Source: Sequoia sempervirens
Lineage: Eukaryota; Streptophyta; Pinopsida; Cupressales; Cupressaceae
Length of the DNA: 64,000 nucleotides
Direction: 5' to 3'
Assembly (NCBI GenBank): GCA_007258455.2
Contig: VDFB02275666.1
Location: 84,056-148,055 of the forward strand
Below, one piece after another: positions 12,708-23,660 of this stretch. How positions within the stretch are numbered: position 1 is the stretch's first letter; each line of letters begins with the position of its first letter. The notes under the pieces are model-generated. The model ran no database searches, was not told the origin of the DNA, and was given only the letters and a program-made list of their open reading frames with translations. The position numbers and the translations under genes are program-made.

Positions 12708-12903
12708 GTTTTCAAAAAGCTAAATGAATGGCCAAGATTCATTACAATTGTCTGGCCAAGATTCATTAAAAAATAGGGTTTCACCTACCCCCAAATAGAT
12801 TTACAATTTAAAAACATTTTTTGTCTCTTCCCTATTTCGTCATCTAGTGGATGACACTATTGCTCTTTCGTCCTGTAGCTAATTGTTGTCTCCTTGGCTG
12901 TAG

Positions 12904-15900
12904 CTACTCTTCAGGGAGGTCTTCTTCCTTGGCTGGGCTATCCTCTTGCTCCTTGGAGGCTGCGTGCTCTATGTACTTGAGGATGACTGCTTGGAGCTTG
13001 TCGATCTCAAGGATCTCGCATCTCAACGCCTGGTAGCTCCATTCTTTGGCGTTCTCTTCCAGCCGCTTCCAATCCTCGTCATACTTCGAGCCCTGATCTC
13101 TGAATAGCTTTGATCGATCGCAGGCACGGGCAGGAAAACTTAGGAATTCTGTGGTGATTTCTCCGGCTGTCTCGTCCTTCATCTTCTCCTCGAAGTATGG
13201 CTTGATCTTTTCGGCATCCATTTGCACTATGGGCATATCATAGCCCGTCATCAACTTGAGATACTCAGCGCATTCTGCCCGGATCTCCTTGATCCATTCA
13301 ATGTTCGGATCCACTCTATTCAGGATTTGCTCTAACCTCTCCTTCCAGTTGATGAGGTCTCTGCGCCACACATCCACCAGCCAATGATCCTTCGTTTTCA
13401 GCTCTAGCTTCTCCTCCCATGTATTCTCGGGCATCTGAAGGATGGCTTTAATTCTCGAGAAGGTGGAGTCGTTCGTCGCAAGGAAATTGGTGCAGAGCCT
13501 TCTGGTGCTCTCCAGAGATTGGATCAAATCCAAGAACTTGTTGGCTGTCCGTACAGCCCTGCTGATTCCCATGTTTTCGGCGTATGTGACCCATCGGAAC
13601 CAATCCTCAGTTGTTTTCTCTAAGTTCTTCCTCCTCTCCATCTTGTCAATATGTTCCTTGGAGAGCAACTGCGGTGCTGCTGTGGAGGTAGTGGGCAGGT
13701 CGTCCACTGAGGACCACTGCTGGATATAGTCGGTTAGGGCAGCAACCTGCGCCTTGAGGTCGTCCTTGGTGACCTTGTCCTACTTGATTAGGTGCACCAC
13801 CGTGGCCACCGACTCTTCCAGGTGTTCAACCTTCTGCTCCCTAGTTGCTGTCCCTAAGTCAATGGTGGAGATATTGTAGCCCACCCCAGTCTGGCCAACT
13901 ATAGGCGTGGCAACTTGCGCTGCTCAGGAGCCAGAAGCGTCCATCGTTATCTTGGAACGAACCTTAGGCTTCTTCTCCTTCTTTTTTGTGGTCAGGAATC
14001 GAGCCAAGATGGCCTCCAATCTCGCCCTTGGGTCCTTCAGCACTGGGGTAGCCTTCTCCAACTGTTTCTCCAACCACTCGGGCATAGCAAATTTATCCTT
14101 GGGTGCATCATGGCTGCCCTCACCCCTCTCAGTTAGAGGCAAGACTTCTGCCTCCTTTTCCTTTTGGGGCTCTTAATTTTCCTTAGTAGCTTCCTCCTCC
14201 TCTTCGTCGGAGTCCTGAATGAATACGAGGCGCTTGACGGGCAACTTGGTGGACAATAGCTGGGTGGGATCTTCTTCTTTCGCTGCCTCCTCTTCTTTCC
14301 TCTCTTCAGCAGTCCCAGCCTTGGGGCTCTTCACAACATGGGTCTCAGCTACAGATGAATCCATTAGCGGCTGCTCCTCTGGTGGCTGCCCCTCTTCTTC
14401 TTGTGGTAACTTTTCTGCCTCCTCCCCAACATCCTTTGGCTGCTGAGCCGACTCCTCCTCAAGGTCCTCATCAAAAGTTTGAATGATTTCTTTGGCGCCC
14501 GAGCCATCCTCTTCATCCCCGTCTTCAGAAGAGCCCGTCTCCTCCTCCTCATAAACCACCCTGTCGATGGTTGGATGCTCGTACTCGGGGTGCTCATGAT
14601 ATTCATCGGCCTCCTCCTCAATAAGCCTCGAGGCTTCCTGCTCTTGCTCCTCCAACTCCTTTGAAATCTGCATTGTGGCCTCCATGGCTGGCAGCCCTGT
14701 TGGCGGTTGTGAAGGCTGAGCTGTTGCGAGGGCTTGGGCGAGGGCTGCTTGGAGAGCAGGGTCCATTAGGATCTATGAGAGCTTAGGGGGAAGACTTTGC
14801 ATATGCCACGCAAGGGCCTCGGGCATAGTGGTGAGAGGAACAGGCGACGCTATTGTTGCCAGGGGGAGTGATGTAATGGGTGACATGGTAGCAGAAGAGG
14901 AAGGGGGAGTAGTCATGCCAGAAGAGGAGTCGACGTCAATTATTGGTCCGGCCGGGGGTGAGGGAGCAAGATGGACAAAAATGTCCACTGCTGGCGGGGA
15001 AGCGACAACTACAGTGAGAGAGGTGGGTGGCACGGGAGGGGCACGGAGAAGCAAGGTAGGCTACAATTCTGTCGTAGCCACTGTCTGTTTGAGCCTTTTG
15101 GGAGATGAGCCTCCTGTTTCTTTCGTTGCTTGCTCTTTGGGGTCCGCAGACTATGTTGTCTCTGTTCCTTTTCTCTTTTGAGACCTGGTGACAAGGGGAG
15201 ACTTGGAAGTCTCACCAGCTGATGTGGTGGCGGCAACGTCCTCTGTGGCGCTTGGCTCACTCTTGAGCACCTCGTATGTTAGGACCACCCCTTGTTGCTT
15301 CAGTTGCGCCACCCGCCCATCGACGCACTCCTTAGTATGAGTTATGATCGGCCGGGTGATAGTGTCTAGGTCGTCGACCTCTTTCTCATCCCAATCAATG
15401 GAGGGGATTGCCAGGTTGCAACCACAGAGTACCTCGGGTGCATAATGGAGGACTCGTCCTCTTCGAGCTGGTCCAGCACTGGGAACGGCTGCACCCTCCT
15501 CAAGAATTGTACGGTCATGTGCATGTAATGTCTCATGAGTACCTCTTTGTCGTCTTTGCAATCTGCCCAGAAGTCTTCAATATGGTATTGGTGGGCGTAT
15601 GCCGGCCCCAACACTTTCCTAACATGGCCATGTGGGTCCATCCATGGGCGAGCCATGTACCAGTTGAAATTGTATTCCTTGAGCTCCTTTTCAGAATTGC
15701 TGGCACATTGAGATGTCTGCAGTCGATACAAGCCCTAGCCAAGGGTCATGGGATAGGGCATCCTTGCTACGTGCTTGTTGCCGAAGACTGTCTAGATGTG
15801 TTGGAGCTGCCGGGAAAGCTCTAGGAGAATGATCCTGTCGTTTGGATACCGCGGCAATCTGTTTGGCCGCTCTGTGAATCCCTGGGCCCGAATGTAGGTG

Positions 15901-16964
15901 AACTTAGGGAACTGGATAAATAGGAAGGCATACTCCTTCAGGAGTGCCTTGGTGCTGTGGGAGACCCTCCTCTCGAAGTCTCCGGTGATCAATCTTATGA
16001 TGTGGCCAGTAAAGACGTCATTGACCTGGCAGTATTCTTTCTTGAAGTTGCGGTATTGGAGTTGAGGGTACTTGTCAAAAGGCTTGAGGCCTCGCCTGTG
16101 CCCCAGATCTGGTGCCACGAATAATCTGCTGTATTGTCTCTGACCTGCCAGGGAGTATACCAGGTAAGAGGTCATGTAAAACTTGGAGCTCTTCTTGACG
16201 TTTACAAACTGCTCGTGGAAGCAGTTGCTAATGATGCCTCCCCAGTTGAATGAGGTCTTAGTATTCACGTCCCCATTCCCTCGTAGGATCTATTCAATGT
16301 AATATGCCATCCACTCTTGGAAGTAGTCAGCCGCTAGGAGGCCCATGACCCTGCTTAACATGGTCACCAGGTCATGATAGTCCTCATGAAAGTCGCTTCG
16401 GAAGAGTTCCTGGGGCACCTTCGCAGCGCTGCCCCGTTTCTCCTTAAGCCAGTAGAGGTTGATTGATTTCTTGCACCCAAATGGATTGGCATCCCACGCC
16501 GCCTGTCACTGCTTTAACGTGGGGACCTCCATATGTGGGAACATGGGGATGTGAAAGGTTTTTGTGATTCCTTTTGGAGACATGTCGGCGAGGATGTTCC
16601 CCTCCTTATCCACGATTGTCCTGGTGTCCGTTTGGTAGGCTTCTCGGCAAGCCATTACTAGTTCGGGTGCTACCAGAGAGGGAGGGAAGCCAACAGCCTT
16701 GGTGATTCCACTCTGCCTTATTAGTCTGGCGTTCTTCGTTGTAGGGTTGACCTTGACCCTCTGAGTGAACTCATCTATGTCCACTTGGCCGATGTTTGTA
16801 TCTGAGATCTCCTTCCAATCTGTTGAGACCTTTGACTGGAGCAGCTCACCCTAGAACTGAAACTTCATCTGATCTTTATCTTCTTTTCCCTAAGCGGCCC
16901 TTCTAGATTTCTTGCCCTTGTCCTTTTCGGCGAAGGCCCCTGAAGTTCCTGCAGCCGATTCCAT
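12904..16964 (-). pseudogene. U3-encoded ORF of unknown function, 3' LTR copy
   Basis: A reading frame of about 1,300 codons starts at ATG 16964 (MESAAGTSG) and ends at 12904 after EEDLPEE. Parts in order: a Lys/Arg-rich start; a globular block of about 430 residues; a Pro/Ser/Thr-rich linker; an acidic Glu-rich block; and a helical, charged C-terminal block (13707-12904, 267 codons open). I see no catalytic signature, signal peptide or transmembrane segment; Glu/Lys patterning suggests coiled coils. Stops private to this copy lie near 16497 (TGA) and at 15792, 15735, 15151, 15061, 14773, 14173 and 13924. One frameshift lies near 15425. Two TAG stops, near 16288 and near 13780, are shared with the other LTR. 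An env-like, gag-like accessory or captured host origin are all possible. Confidence 0.7.
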
Positions 16965-16969
16965 ATATT

Positions 16970-16991
16970 CTACAAGCAAGGGCAAAGTTAG
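16970..16991 (-). promoter_or_regulatory. Candidate 3' splice site before the U3 ORF, left LTR
   Basis: On the minus strand GCTAAC (branch-point-like, 16987-16991) is followed by a pyrimidine-rich stretch and TTGTAG ending at 16970, six bases before the ATG at 16964. The other LTR has the stronger TTGCAG. Predicted from sequence only. Confidence 0.4.
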
Positions 16992-18520
16992 CGCAACAAA
17001 ACATCAAAAGCGTTCATGTTAGTCCATGTTTTAAGCATATCATCTAAATAATTAATGAAGTACATCATAAATCTTATCCTTAGATGGTATCGATCTTCAT
17101 TACAGGGCGTTCGGACAATCCGGGCCCGGAGGGCCGGACTTCCCTTGCAGAAATGTTGTCATGAAGGGAAAATGCAACCACAAGTTCCCAAAGACCCCCT
17201 TTGGCCAAATTTCAAAGTACCAAGAGGCTCATGATGGAGAACGCCATAATTTAGGATGTGGGTCGAAGTCAGATTCTGGTTTTAAGCTTGTTTTGGTCGG
17301 TTTAAAAAGCATCGGAGGTCCCAAGCCAGAAAGCAGTTAAGGGGCGGCCGTTGGCGACGGCAGACAGTAGGCGGAAACCCGGCCAAGGAAGCCCGGAGAT
17401 GGAAGTCCGAGGGCCGGGGTCTAGGGAACCAAAGGATGGACGGGTGCACTTACCGTTTAGGCTTGGCGGCGGCGGAGGTTATGCCGGAGCCCGGAAGGCG
17501 GGGCGACGCGGGGTGACGGCCGCCGCAGGGTTTTGCGTTGATTGTTATGGCAGCGGCGAAGAACACCACGGGACCAGGAAGGCGGGAAGACGAGAGCTGG
17601 AGGCCGCCATAAGATATTTGCAATGGTCGGGCGACGGCGGCTAGGAGGCTTTCGGGGCCCGGAAGGCGGGGCGACGCGAGGTGACGGCCGCCGCAGGGTT
17701 TCGCGTTGATTTACATAACGGCGGCGGACAGATCCTCGGGGCTCGGCGGGCGGGGAGACGGAAGGGTTCTGCCGTGGACGACAACGGAACCACCATAGAG
17801 TTCTGAGGACGGAACTCCGGACGGCCGAGCCCGAAAGGTCCCACAGCAAAGCGGGCGGCAGATGCGACCTCGCCGTAAGGTTTCGCCATTTTGAAATGGC
17901 GGCAATTTAGACATAGAGGTCCGACACCCGGAGTCCGATGATCATGATGGAAAAATTCCACATCGCCATAGACCACCGGCGAAAGCTATGGCAGAGCCCG
18001 GAGAGCGGGAAGCTGGGGCACGAATTCCGTCGGGGACGGTGAAAACAGGGAGGAAATCCGGTCGAGGAACCCCGGGGACCGGAGCCCGACGCAGCCAAAG
18101 CACCCACGCATAAGTTTAAATTTAGGTCGGTGGGAGACATTCCGGGACCCGGAAGCCGGAAGGCAGTAGCATGCTTGCAGATGAGGCATGGCGAAGCGCC
18201 AAGGGAAACCCGGGAAGGGAAACCCGATGGGCTGGGACCGGAAGGGCAGACTACCATCAAGAGGTTATGGAGTTTCAGATTCCGATGACGAAGGAGGGTT
18301 TCGGGCCCGGCAAGGACTTTCTCCCTGTGCGAAGAATAGCCACGACGCGGACAAGTCCCGAGTCGGCGGCGAGGGAAATTCCGGTGGGTTCCAGAGATTT
18401 TCACAAGACGGGCAATGGGCACAATTTAGCGCTCTTCAATTTTATGCCACTCTAATTAATCGTTCAACTACTTAAATCCCTCAAAATGATGAAAAAAGGA
18501 TGGGAGGGAAAATGGGGATG

Positions 18521-18530
18521 GCCTACCTCG
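18521..18530 (-). promoter_or_regulatory. Candidate 5' splice site in U3, left LTR
   Basis: The minus strand reads CGAG/GTAGGC. It could pair with the acceptor at 16970, giving an intron of about 1.56 kb across the GC-rich segment. Also present in the right LTR at 34541-34550. Confidence 0.3.
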
Positions 18531-18683
18531 ATTTCATTAAATGGTGAGGTACGGAATCCACCAGGAATCGACAAAGTGCGGTTGATGCCGATGATCGCGA
18601 TGCAGATGAAGACGTTGGGCTTCTGCTGCTTGGCTCTGCAATTCGCTCCAATTCGCAATATGAAAGTGACTGGCGAGTCAGGC

Positions 18684-18691
18684 ATTATATA
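18684..18691 (-). promoter_or_regulatory. TATA-like box upstream of the U3 ORF, left LTR
   Basis: The minus strand reads GGGGTATATAATGCC, about 155 bp before the candidate donor at 18526. The octamer is conserved in the right LTR at 34704-34711. Confidence 0.35.
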
Positions 18692-19595
18692 CCCCAGGCA
18701 CCATTAATGTCCGCAATAAATGCTCAGTACGGCCGCGCCAAAAGTTGGTGGATTTCAAATTGAGTCGGCGGCGGTGGCAGAGACTTCGGGACTCGGCGAC
18801 CGGAGAGACGGGTAGCGATGGCTGCCGTTTGATTTCTGCGAGCCTTTGAATGGCCACGGCGGAGAGAACCTCGGGCCCTGGAGGGCGGACAACAGGCGGA
18901 GGTTCGCCGTCAAAAGATTTGCTTGTTGTTAAGCGGCGGCGGCGAGGGTCGGGCCGGGACCCGGATGGCGAGAAGCCGGCAAGGTTCCGCCGTGGACGAC
19001 GGCGGAACCGCCACGGAGTTCCGAGGACGGAACTCCGGATGGCCGGGCTCGGAAGGTCCCACGACAGGCGGTCAAAACAAACCAGCTGTGGAGAAAGCCA
19101 AGGCGGGGCCCGAAGGGTGGGAGGCTGCCAGAGGCTCGCCGTCGCGGATGGTGATCCCAGGACGGAAGTCCGGAGGCAGACTTCCGAGGACCGGGGCCCG
19201 AAGGAGCAAGGGGCCGCCCGAGAGATTTTGCTGGATTTTCAATCGGAAGACGGCAGGGCAGGCCCCGAGGGGCGGAAAGACGCCTGGAGAATGCCACAGA
19301 GGACGGCGAAGGCGACAGGGAAGCCCGAAAAGGGAACTCCAGACACCCGGGCCCGGAAAGGCGCAAGGCCGTTCCAGAGCCAAAATGCCGAAGAGACCCC
19401 CAAGGCCCCGGAAGGCAGCAAAAACCCAAAAGCGGAGGCACGGTCGATTTATGATGCAACCTTGGAGTGATATCGACCATGCAGAACATCATTAAAAGGG
19501 GGGCATGCAAAACGAGGCGGCCCTGAAAGGCCTGACAAAGCGAAAGAAAAGAGGGTCCCTGTTCCGAACGGGGCGTGTGTGCTAAGGGCACAACA

Positions 19596-20507
19596 AATGG
19601 AGACTCCACTGGAGAACGCTTTGGAGCGTTCTAGGGATAAATACTCATTCAGGACCAAGAATCTCTGGTTTCGCAGACCAAGAGCAGTTTCGAAGGATGA
19701 ATCCGGGAGAACGAGATCCTTAATTGGGTCAGCTTACCTGACATCTCGAAAGTGTGTGTGAAGTGAGTTCATTCCTTTCTTTGGGATAGTGAGCAGGGTC
19801 ATCACTTCAACCGAGTGAGCTACATAAGTTGCTTAACACCAAAAGTAACCTGGACATTGCCCCGCTGCCAGTCAGGCGTCCATAGCCCCGGCGGAGTTGT
19901 CGCTACAATCTCATGGATATTGCTCTACTGCCGGCCGGGCGTACATAGCCCCGGTAGAGTTATCCGAACACCCATACGGTCATTCATTTCCTTTTTCAGA
20001 GTTTTTTTCTCCTTTTTGCTTTGATATTTTACTTCTCTTTTACCATTTAGTTTGACCAGGTAAGCATTGAAGCCTACAATGGGTTTCAGACTGCAGTGGT
20101 CACTGGAGTAGACTTAAGATTTTTCACTCACTAGGGTGTCATAACAACCATAATATGGTCCTTCAGAATTTATTATTATGTAATTTGTGCAGGATCCGAG
20201 ATGTGGGTAAGAAGATCCAACTAAGGGTCATATTCTGAGCAGAGTTCGAACAAGGAAATCATTCGCGGATAGCTTTCAAAGACCGATAATCTAGAGTGAA
20301 TGTTTAGCCAGAGAACACAAAGAACAGACAGCAAAGTGTACTGCTTGTCAAGCAAGCACGGCCATCGCAAAGGAGCGAGAAACCATTTTTTGAAACAAAA
20401 CTGCTGGGAGGGAGAAAGTAAAAAGTGACGCAAACAAACACAAACAAGCAAGAAAGCAACTACTCTAACCTATGTACAGGTATTTACAGCACAGAGCTCG
20501 AAGGAGC
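19596..20507. other. Region between pol and 3' LTR
   Basis: No coding frame. It holds two diverged tandem units of about 60 bp at 19848-19970 (CATAGCCCCGG in each). Next to the LTR lies TGGAGACTCCACTGGAGAAC on the plus strand. A classical polypurine tract is not visible at the LTR border on the coding strand, where the last bases are AGTGGAGTCTCCATT. Confidence 0.5.
19848..19970. repeat. Diverged tandem duplication of about 60 bp
   Basis: Two units share TGGACATTGC/TGGATATTGC, CTGCC, GGCGT and CATAGCCCCGG in the same order and spacing. Confidence 0.6.
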
Positions 20508-21734
20508 TCAAGCTTGGAAGTAATGCTTCAAGTGCTGCCCGTTGACTAGCAATGGGATGTTCTCACCGGTTAAGGTCTTTAGGCGGAAGGCATTATCTCC
20601 CAAAATCTCAGCTATTTGAAAGGGGCCAAGCCAAAGCTTGTCGAATTTGTTGTATCCCCCTTTCTTTTCATGGGCCTTGTCCCAATACAGGACCAAATCT
20701 GCAATTCTAAAGGCCTTGATCTTGGCTCGGCGGTCGAACCATCTCTTCACTATGCCCTGATGTTTGACAAAATTTTCTATTGCACGGTTTCGGACTTCCT
20801 CTAAATGTAAGAGCTCAGCTAACCGAGCTTCCCTATGATCTCCTCCCTCATAAAAATCATTGATGAACTGAAGAGTAGGAATCTTCAGGTGGATGGGGAA
20901 TATAGGTTCCAGGCCATAGACAAGGTGGAACGGGGAATCACCAAGGGCAGCCTTGTGGCGGGTGCGGTCAGCCCAAAGGGAAAAACGGAGCTGGGTATGT
21001 CAGTCCTTGGGATTCCTATCTAGCAGCTTCTTGATCACAGTAATCAAATTCTTATTCGTGGATTCGGCAAGGCCATTGCCCTGAGGGTAGTAATTGGATG
21101 AGAATTTGAGGGCAATCCCATAGTCAAACGCCCAACTAGCAAATTTTAATGAAGCAAAGGCAGGTCCATTATCATATACCAAAGCATACGGACAACCAAA
21201 GTGATTTAAAATGAAACTTTCTAAGAAATCACTAACTACTTCAGTTGTGCAATGCTTACATACTATTGCTTCCATCCATCTAGTACAATAATCAGTAGCG
21301 GTAAGAATGTACCTGTGTTCCGCAGATGATGGAGGGCTTACCGGACCGATGAAGTCAAGACCACATTGCGCAAAAGGCCTTACCTCCAGCACGGGCTGCA
21401 GTGGGACAGCAGCATTCCTCTCCCTGGCGGCAGCGGTCTAGCACATATGACATGAACGAACATGGCAATGGGCATCCTTGAAGACGGTTGGCCAATAATA
21501 CCCTGGCCCTAATATCTGATGTGCTGTAGAAGAACCCGAGCCATGGCCCGTACCAAATTTATTGTGAAACTCTTTCAAGACGCGTTCTGCTTCCTCCTTG
21601 CCAAGGCATCTTAGATAAACGCCCTCATGATTCTTCTTATAGAGAATAGAACCCTGCAACATATAACCATTACTTTTCAACCTTAGGGCCCGCTTTTGGA
21701 CTCCTTGCAGGTGCAGCGGACACTTATGATTCAA
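20508..21734 (-). pseudogene. Integrase of the giant element
   Basis: Integrase inserts the cDNA into the host genome. The zinc-binding head (FH...GHGSGSSTAHQIL...CHVRSCHMC) lies in 21734-21438. The catalytic core is in 21392-21000, with D in GLDFIGPV, D in LVYDNGP and E in NGLAEST; the last two are exactly 35 residues apart, the DD35E pattern. The C-terminal DNA-binding part (GPFQI...LLVNGQHLKHYF) ends at a natural TGA at 20508. No chromodomain follows. In-frame stops interrupt it at 21438 (TAG, just after the zinc-binding CHMC) and 21000 (TGA, inside NPKD/HTQLRF). No frameshift is seen. Confidence 0.88.
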
Positions 21735-23660
21735 CAGATAATAAACGACATCTTGATACCATTCTCCTGGGGAGACATCTTCAAGCTGATACTGCTGTAC
21801 CGTGAGTTCAGGTCCAGCCTCTGCTGCTGTTTCGACAATCGTACGGGTGAGTGCCTACCCTCTTACCAATTTCATTGGTTGGATCTCCATATCATACTCT
21901 TGGAGCAAGGTGACCCACTTAGCCCTCTGTTCACCCAATTCATTTTGCATGAGCAGCGTCTTGACTGCTGGGTCAGGGACAATGGTGAACACCTTGTTGC
22001 ATAGAATGTAGTGTCTAAATTTCTTTACTCCCCTGATGAGAGCGTACGCCTGCTTTTCTATGTTGTGGTAACACAATTCAGCATCTTTGAGGGGAGCACT
22101 CATAAAGGTGATCGGATGCTCGTTTCCTTCGTCATCTTTTTGGGTCAACATGCTAGCACAGGAATGCTCTGAAGCAAATGAATAGATGTAAAATGGCTTT
22201 AGATAATCCAGACTAACTAATACGGGCGCCTCAGCAATAGCCCGTTTGATTTCCTCGAAGGATTGTTTGGCATCCGGCGTCCACTCAACTTTGGCGTCCT
22301 GTTTGAGCATGGCATTGAGAGGTTTGACAATTTCCGCGAAGCCTGTGATGAATTTCTGGACGAAGTTGATCTTTCCAAAAAAATATTTCAATTCCTTCTT
22401 ACTACCCAGGGGCTGAATTTTGAGTAAGGACTCGATGTGCTCAGGATCAATGGAGATTCCCTGCTCTGAGATGATGTGCCCAAACAATCTGCCTTCGGTC
22501 ACTCTGAAAATGCACTTCTTGGGGTTGAGAGAAACCCCGAATTCCCTGCATCTCTGAAACACCTTACATAGGTCGGAGACATGATCACCCCGCTTCTTGG
22601 AAAATATGGTCAAATCATCCATGTAGATGATTATGCACTTGCCAATTACGTCTTTGAAGGCGATGTCCATGGCGCGTTGGAAAGTGGTGCCAGCGTTGAT
22701 GAGCCCAAATGGCATTCTTCTATACGCAAACATCCCCCATTTAGTGGTGAACGCGGTCTTGTGGCGATCTTCATATTGTACCATTACCTGATTATACCCG
22801 GAGTATCCATCGATGAAGGACATCATCCGGGAGCCGTTGACGATCTGCAGCACTTCATCCAGTGAAGGTACTGGATAGTTGTCTTTCTCTGAGGCTCGAT
22901 TTAGATTGCGGAAATCCATGCACAACCTAATTTCTCCGTTCTTTTTCCTTACCGGGACCAAGTTGGCCACCCACGTGGAGTGCCTGACGGGAAAGAAAAT
23001 TCTTGCTGAAAGCAGCTTTTGTACTTCCTTATAAACAATAGGTTCCAGCAAGGCGTTGATAGGGCGCTGCCGCTGGTGGAATGGCCTCACTTCCGTCTTG
23101 AGAGGGATGGTGTGAGTAATGACAGAGGTGTCGTACGTTTTCAAATCTTCGTAACTCCATGCCACCACGTCATGGTACCTTCGCAATGCATCCGTAATTC
23201 CTCTTTTTTCTTCAGGCGTGCACACCTTGCCGATAAAGACATTCTCGGCATCCTCGGCTATTCCAAGATTTTGTGTATCACACTGGTTGCTTATGGCTTC
23301 CTTTTTCATTTGCTGATCCTGATCTCTGATCTGATCCAAGTTGAATATGCATTCCAGCTGAACCATACCTCTGGGAATTATGTTGGTCTTGAGGTTAATG
23401 ACCCCTTCTATGTCCAATTCAGCCTCTTGTGGATCAGTTTCATCGATTATTTGAGGTGCGAAGACATCGGAGTTTGTGATGAACTGAAGGATGTGCTTGT
23501 CGTCATTGAAGACTTGCAAATGGGTAACATTATCCGGGACTGATGGCGTGGATGTTAGCTCAACCGTGAATTTCTTGAGCCTAGACAAAGAGAGGGGCTG
23601 TAATGTGCTGGCTGCTTGAGCCAAGGCATCAACTGTGCGATTCTGAGCACGAGGGATCAA
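21735..23660 (-). pseudogene. Reverse transcriptase and degenerate RNase H of the giant element
   Basis: Copies the RNA genome into DNA. In the 601-codon open stretch 23660-21855 the RT carries FIDGYSGYNQ near residue 283 (first catalytic Asp) and the YMDD box at residues 346-349 (about 22625-22614), so the catalytic motif is intact. RNase H follows from about residue 488, but the usual first Asp reads Ser (YIYSFASEHS), as is typical of Tat elements whose ancestral RNase H has decayed. A TAG at 21855 lies just after QPMKLVRG. The linker to the integrase zinc head is only about 40 codons, so no second RNase H sits there. The first residues (IPRAQN, VDALAQ) belong to the preceding archaeal-type RNase H. 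Confidence 0.9.

Larger units (their letters stand above)
11804..19595 (-). repeat. Giant LTR, 3' copy
   Basis: Starts TGTTGATGG and ends GGGCACAACA on the plus strand. Read in element orientation it holds a GC-rich part (19595 to about 16970), the U3 ORF (16964-12904), a TATA box (12707-12699) and about 900 bp of R/U5-like sequence. Compared with the right LTR it lacks roughly 45 bp near 17842 and has other small indels. In genomic RNA this U3 would lie downstream of pol. Confidence 0.92.
16992..19595. other. GC-rich U3 segment with palindromic subrepeats, left LTR
   Basis: The segment is dense in CCGG and GGCCCGG and carries many overlapping frames on both strands without codon-like pattern. 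A block of about 74 bp recurs at 17770-17843 and 18991-19063. It contains hairpins, for example GGAGTTCCG-AGGA-CGGAACTCC at 19015-19036 and a 10-bp stem at 18982-19008. I do not annotate the frames as genes. Confidence 0.6.

Noticed and set aside
14219..15824. Plus-strand frames opposite the U3 ORF
   Set aside because: They are mirror frames of the Glu- and Pro-rich coding strand, which is the one conserved between the LTRs.
17351..19609. Many long overlapping open frames on both strands in the GC-rich U3
   Set aside because: They follow GC content and palindromes, differ between the two LTRs by frameshifts, and have no domain or consistent codon pattern.
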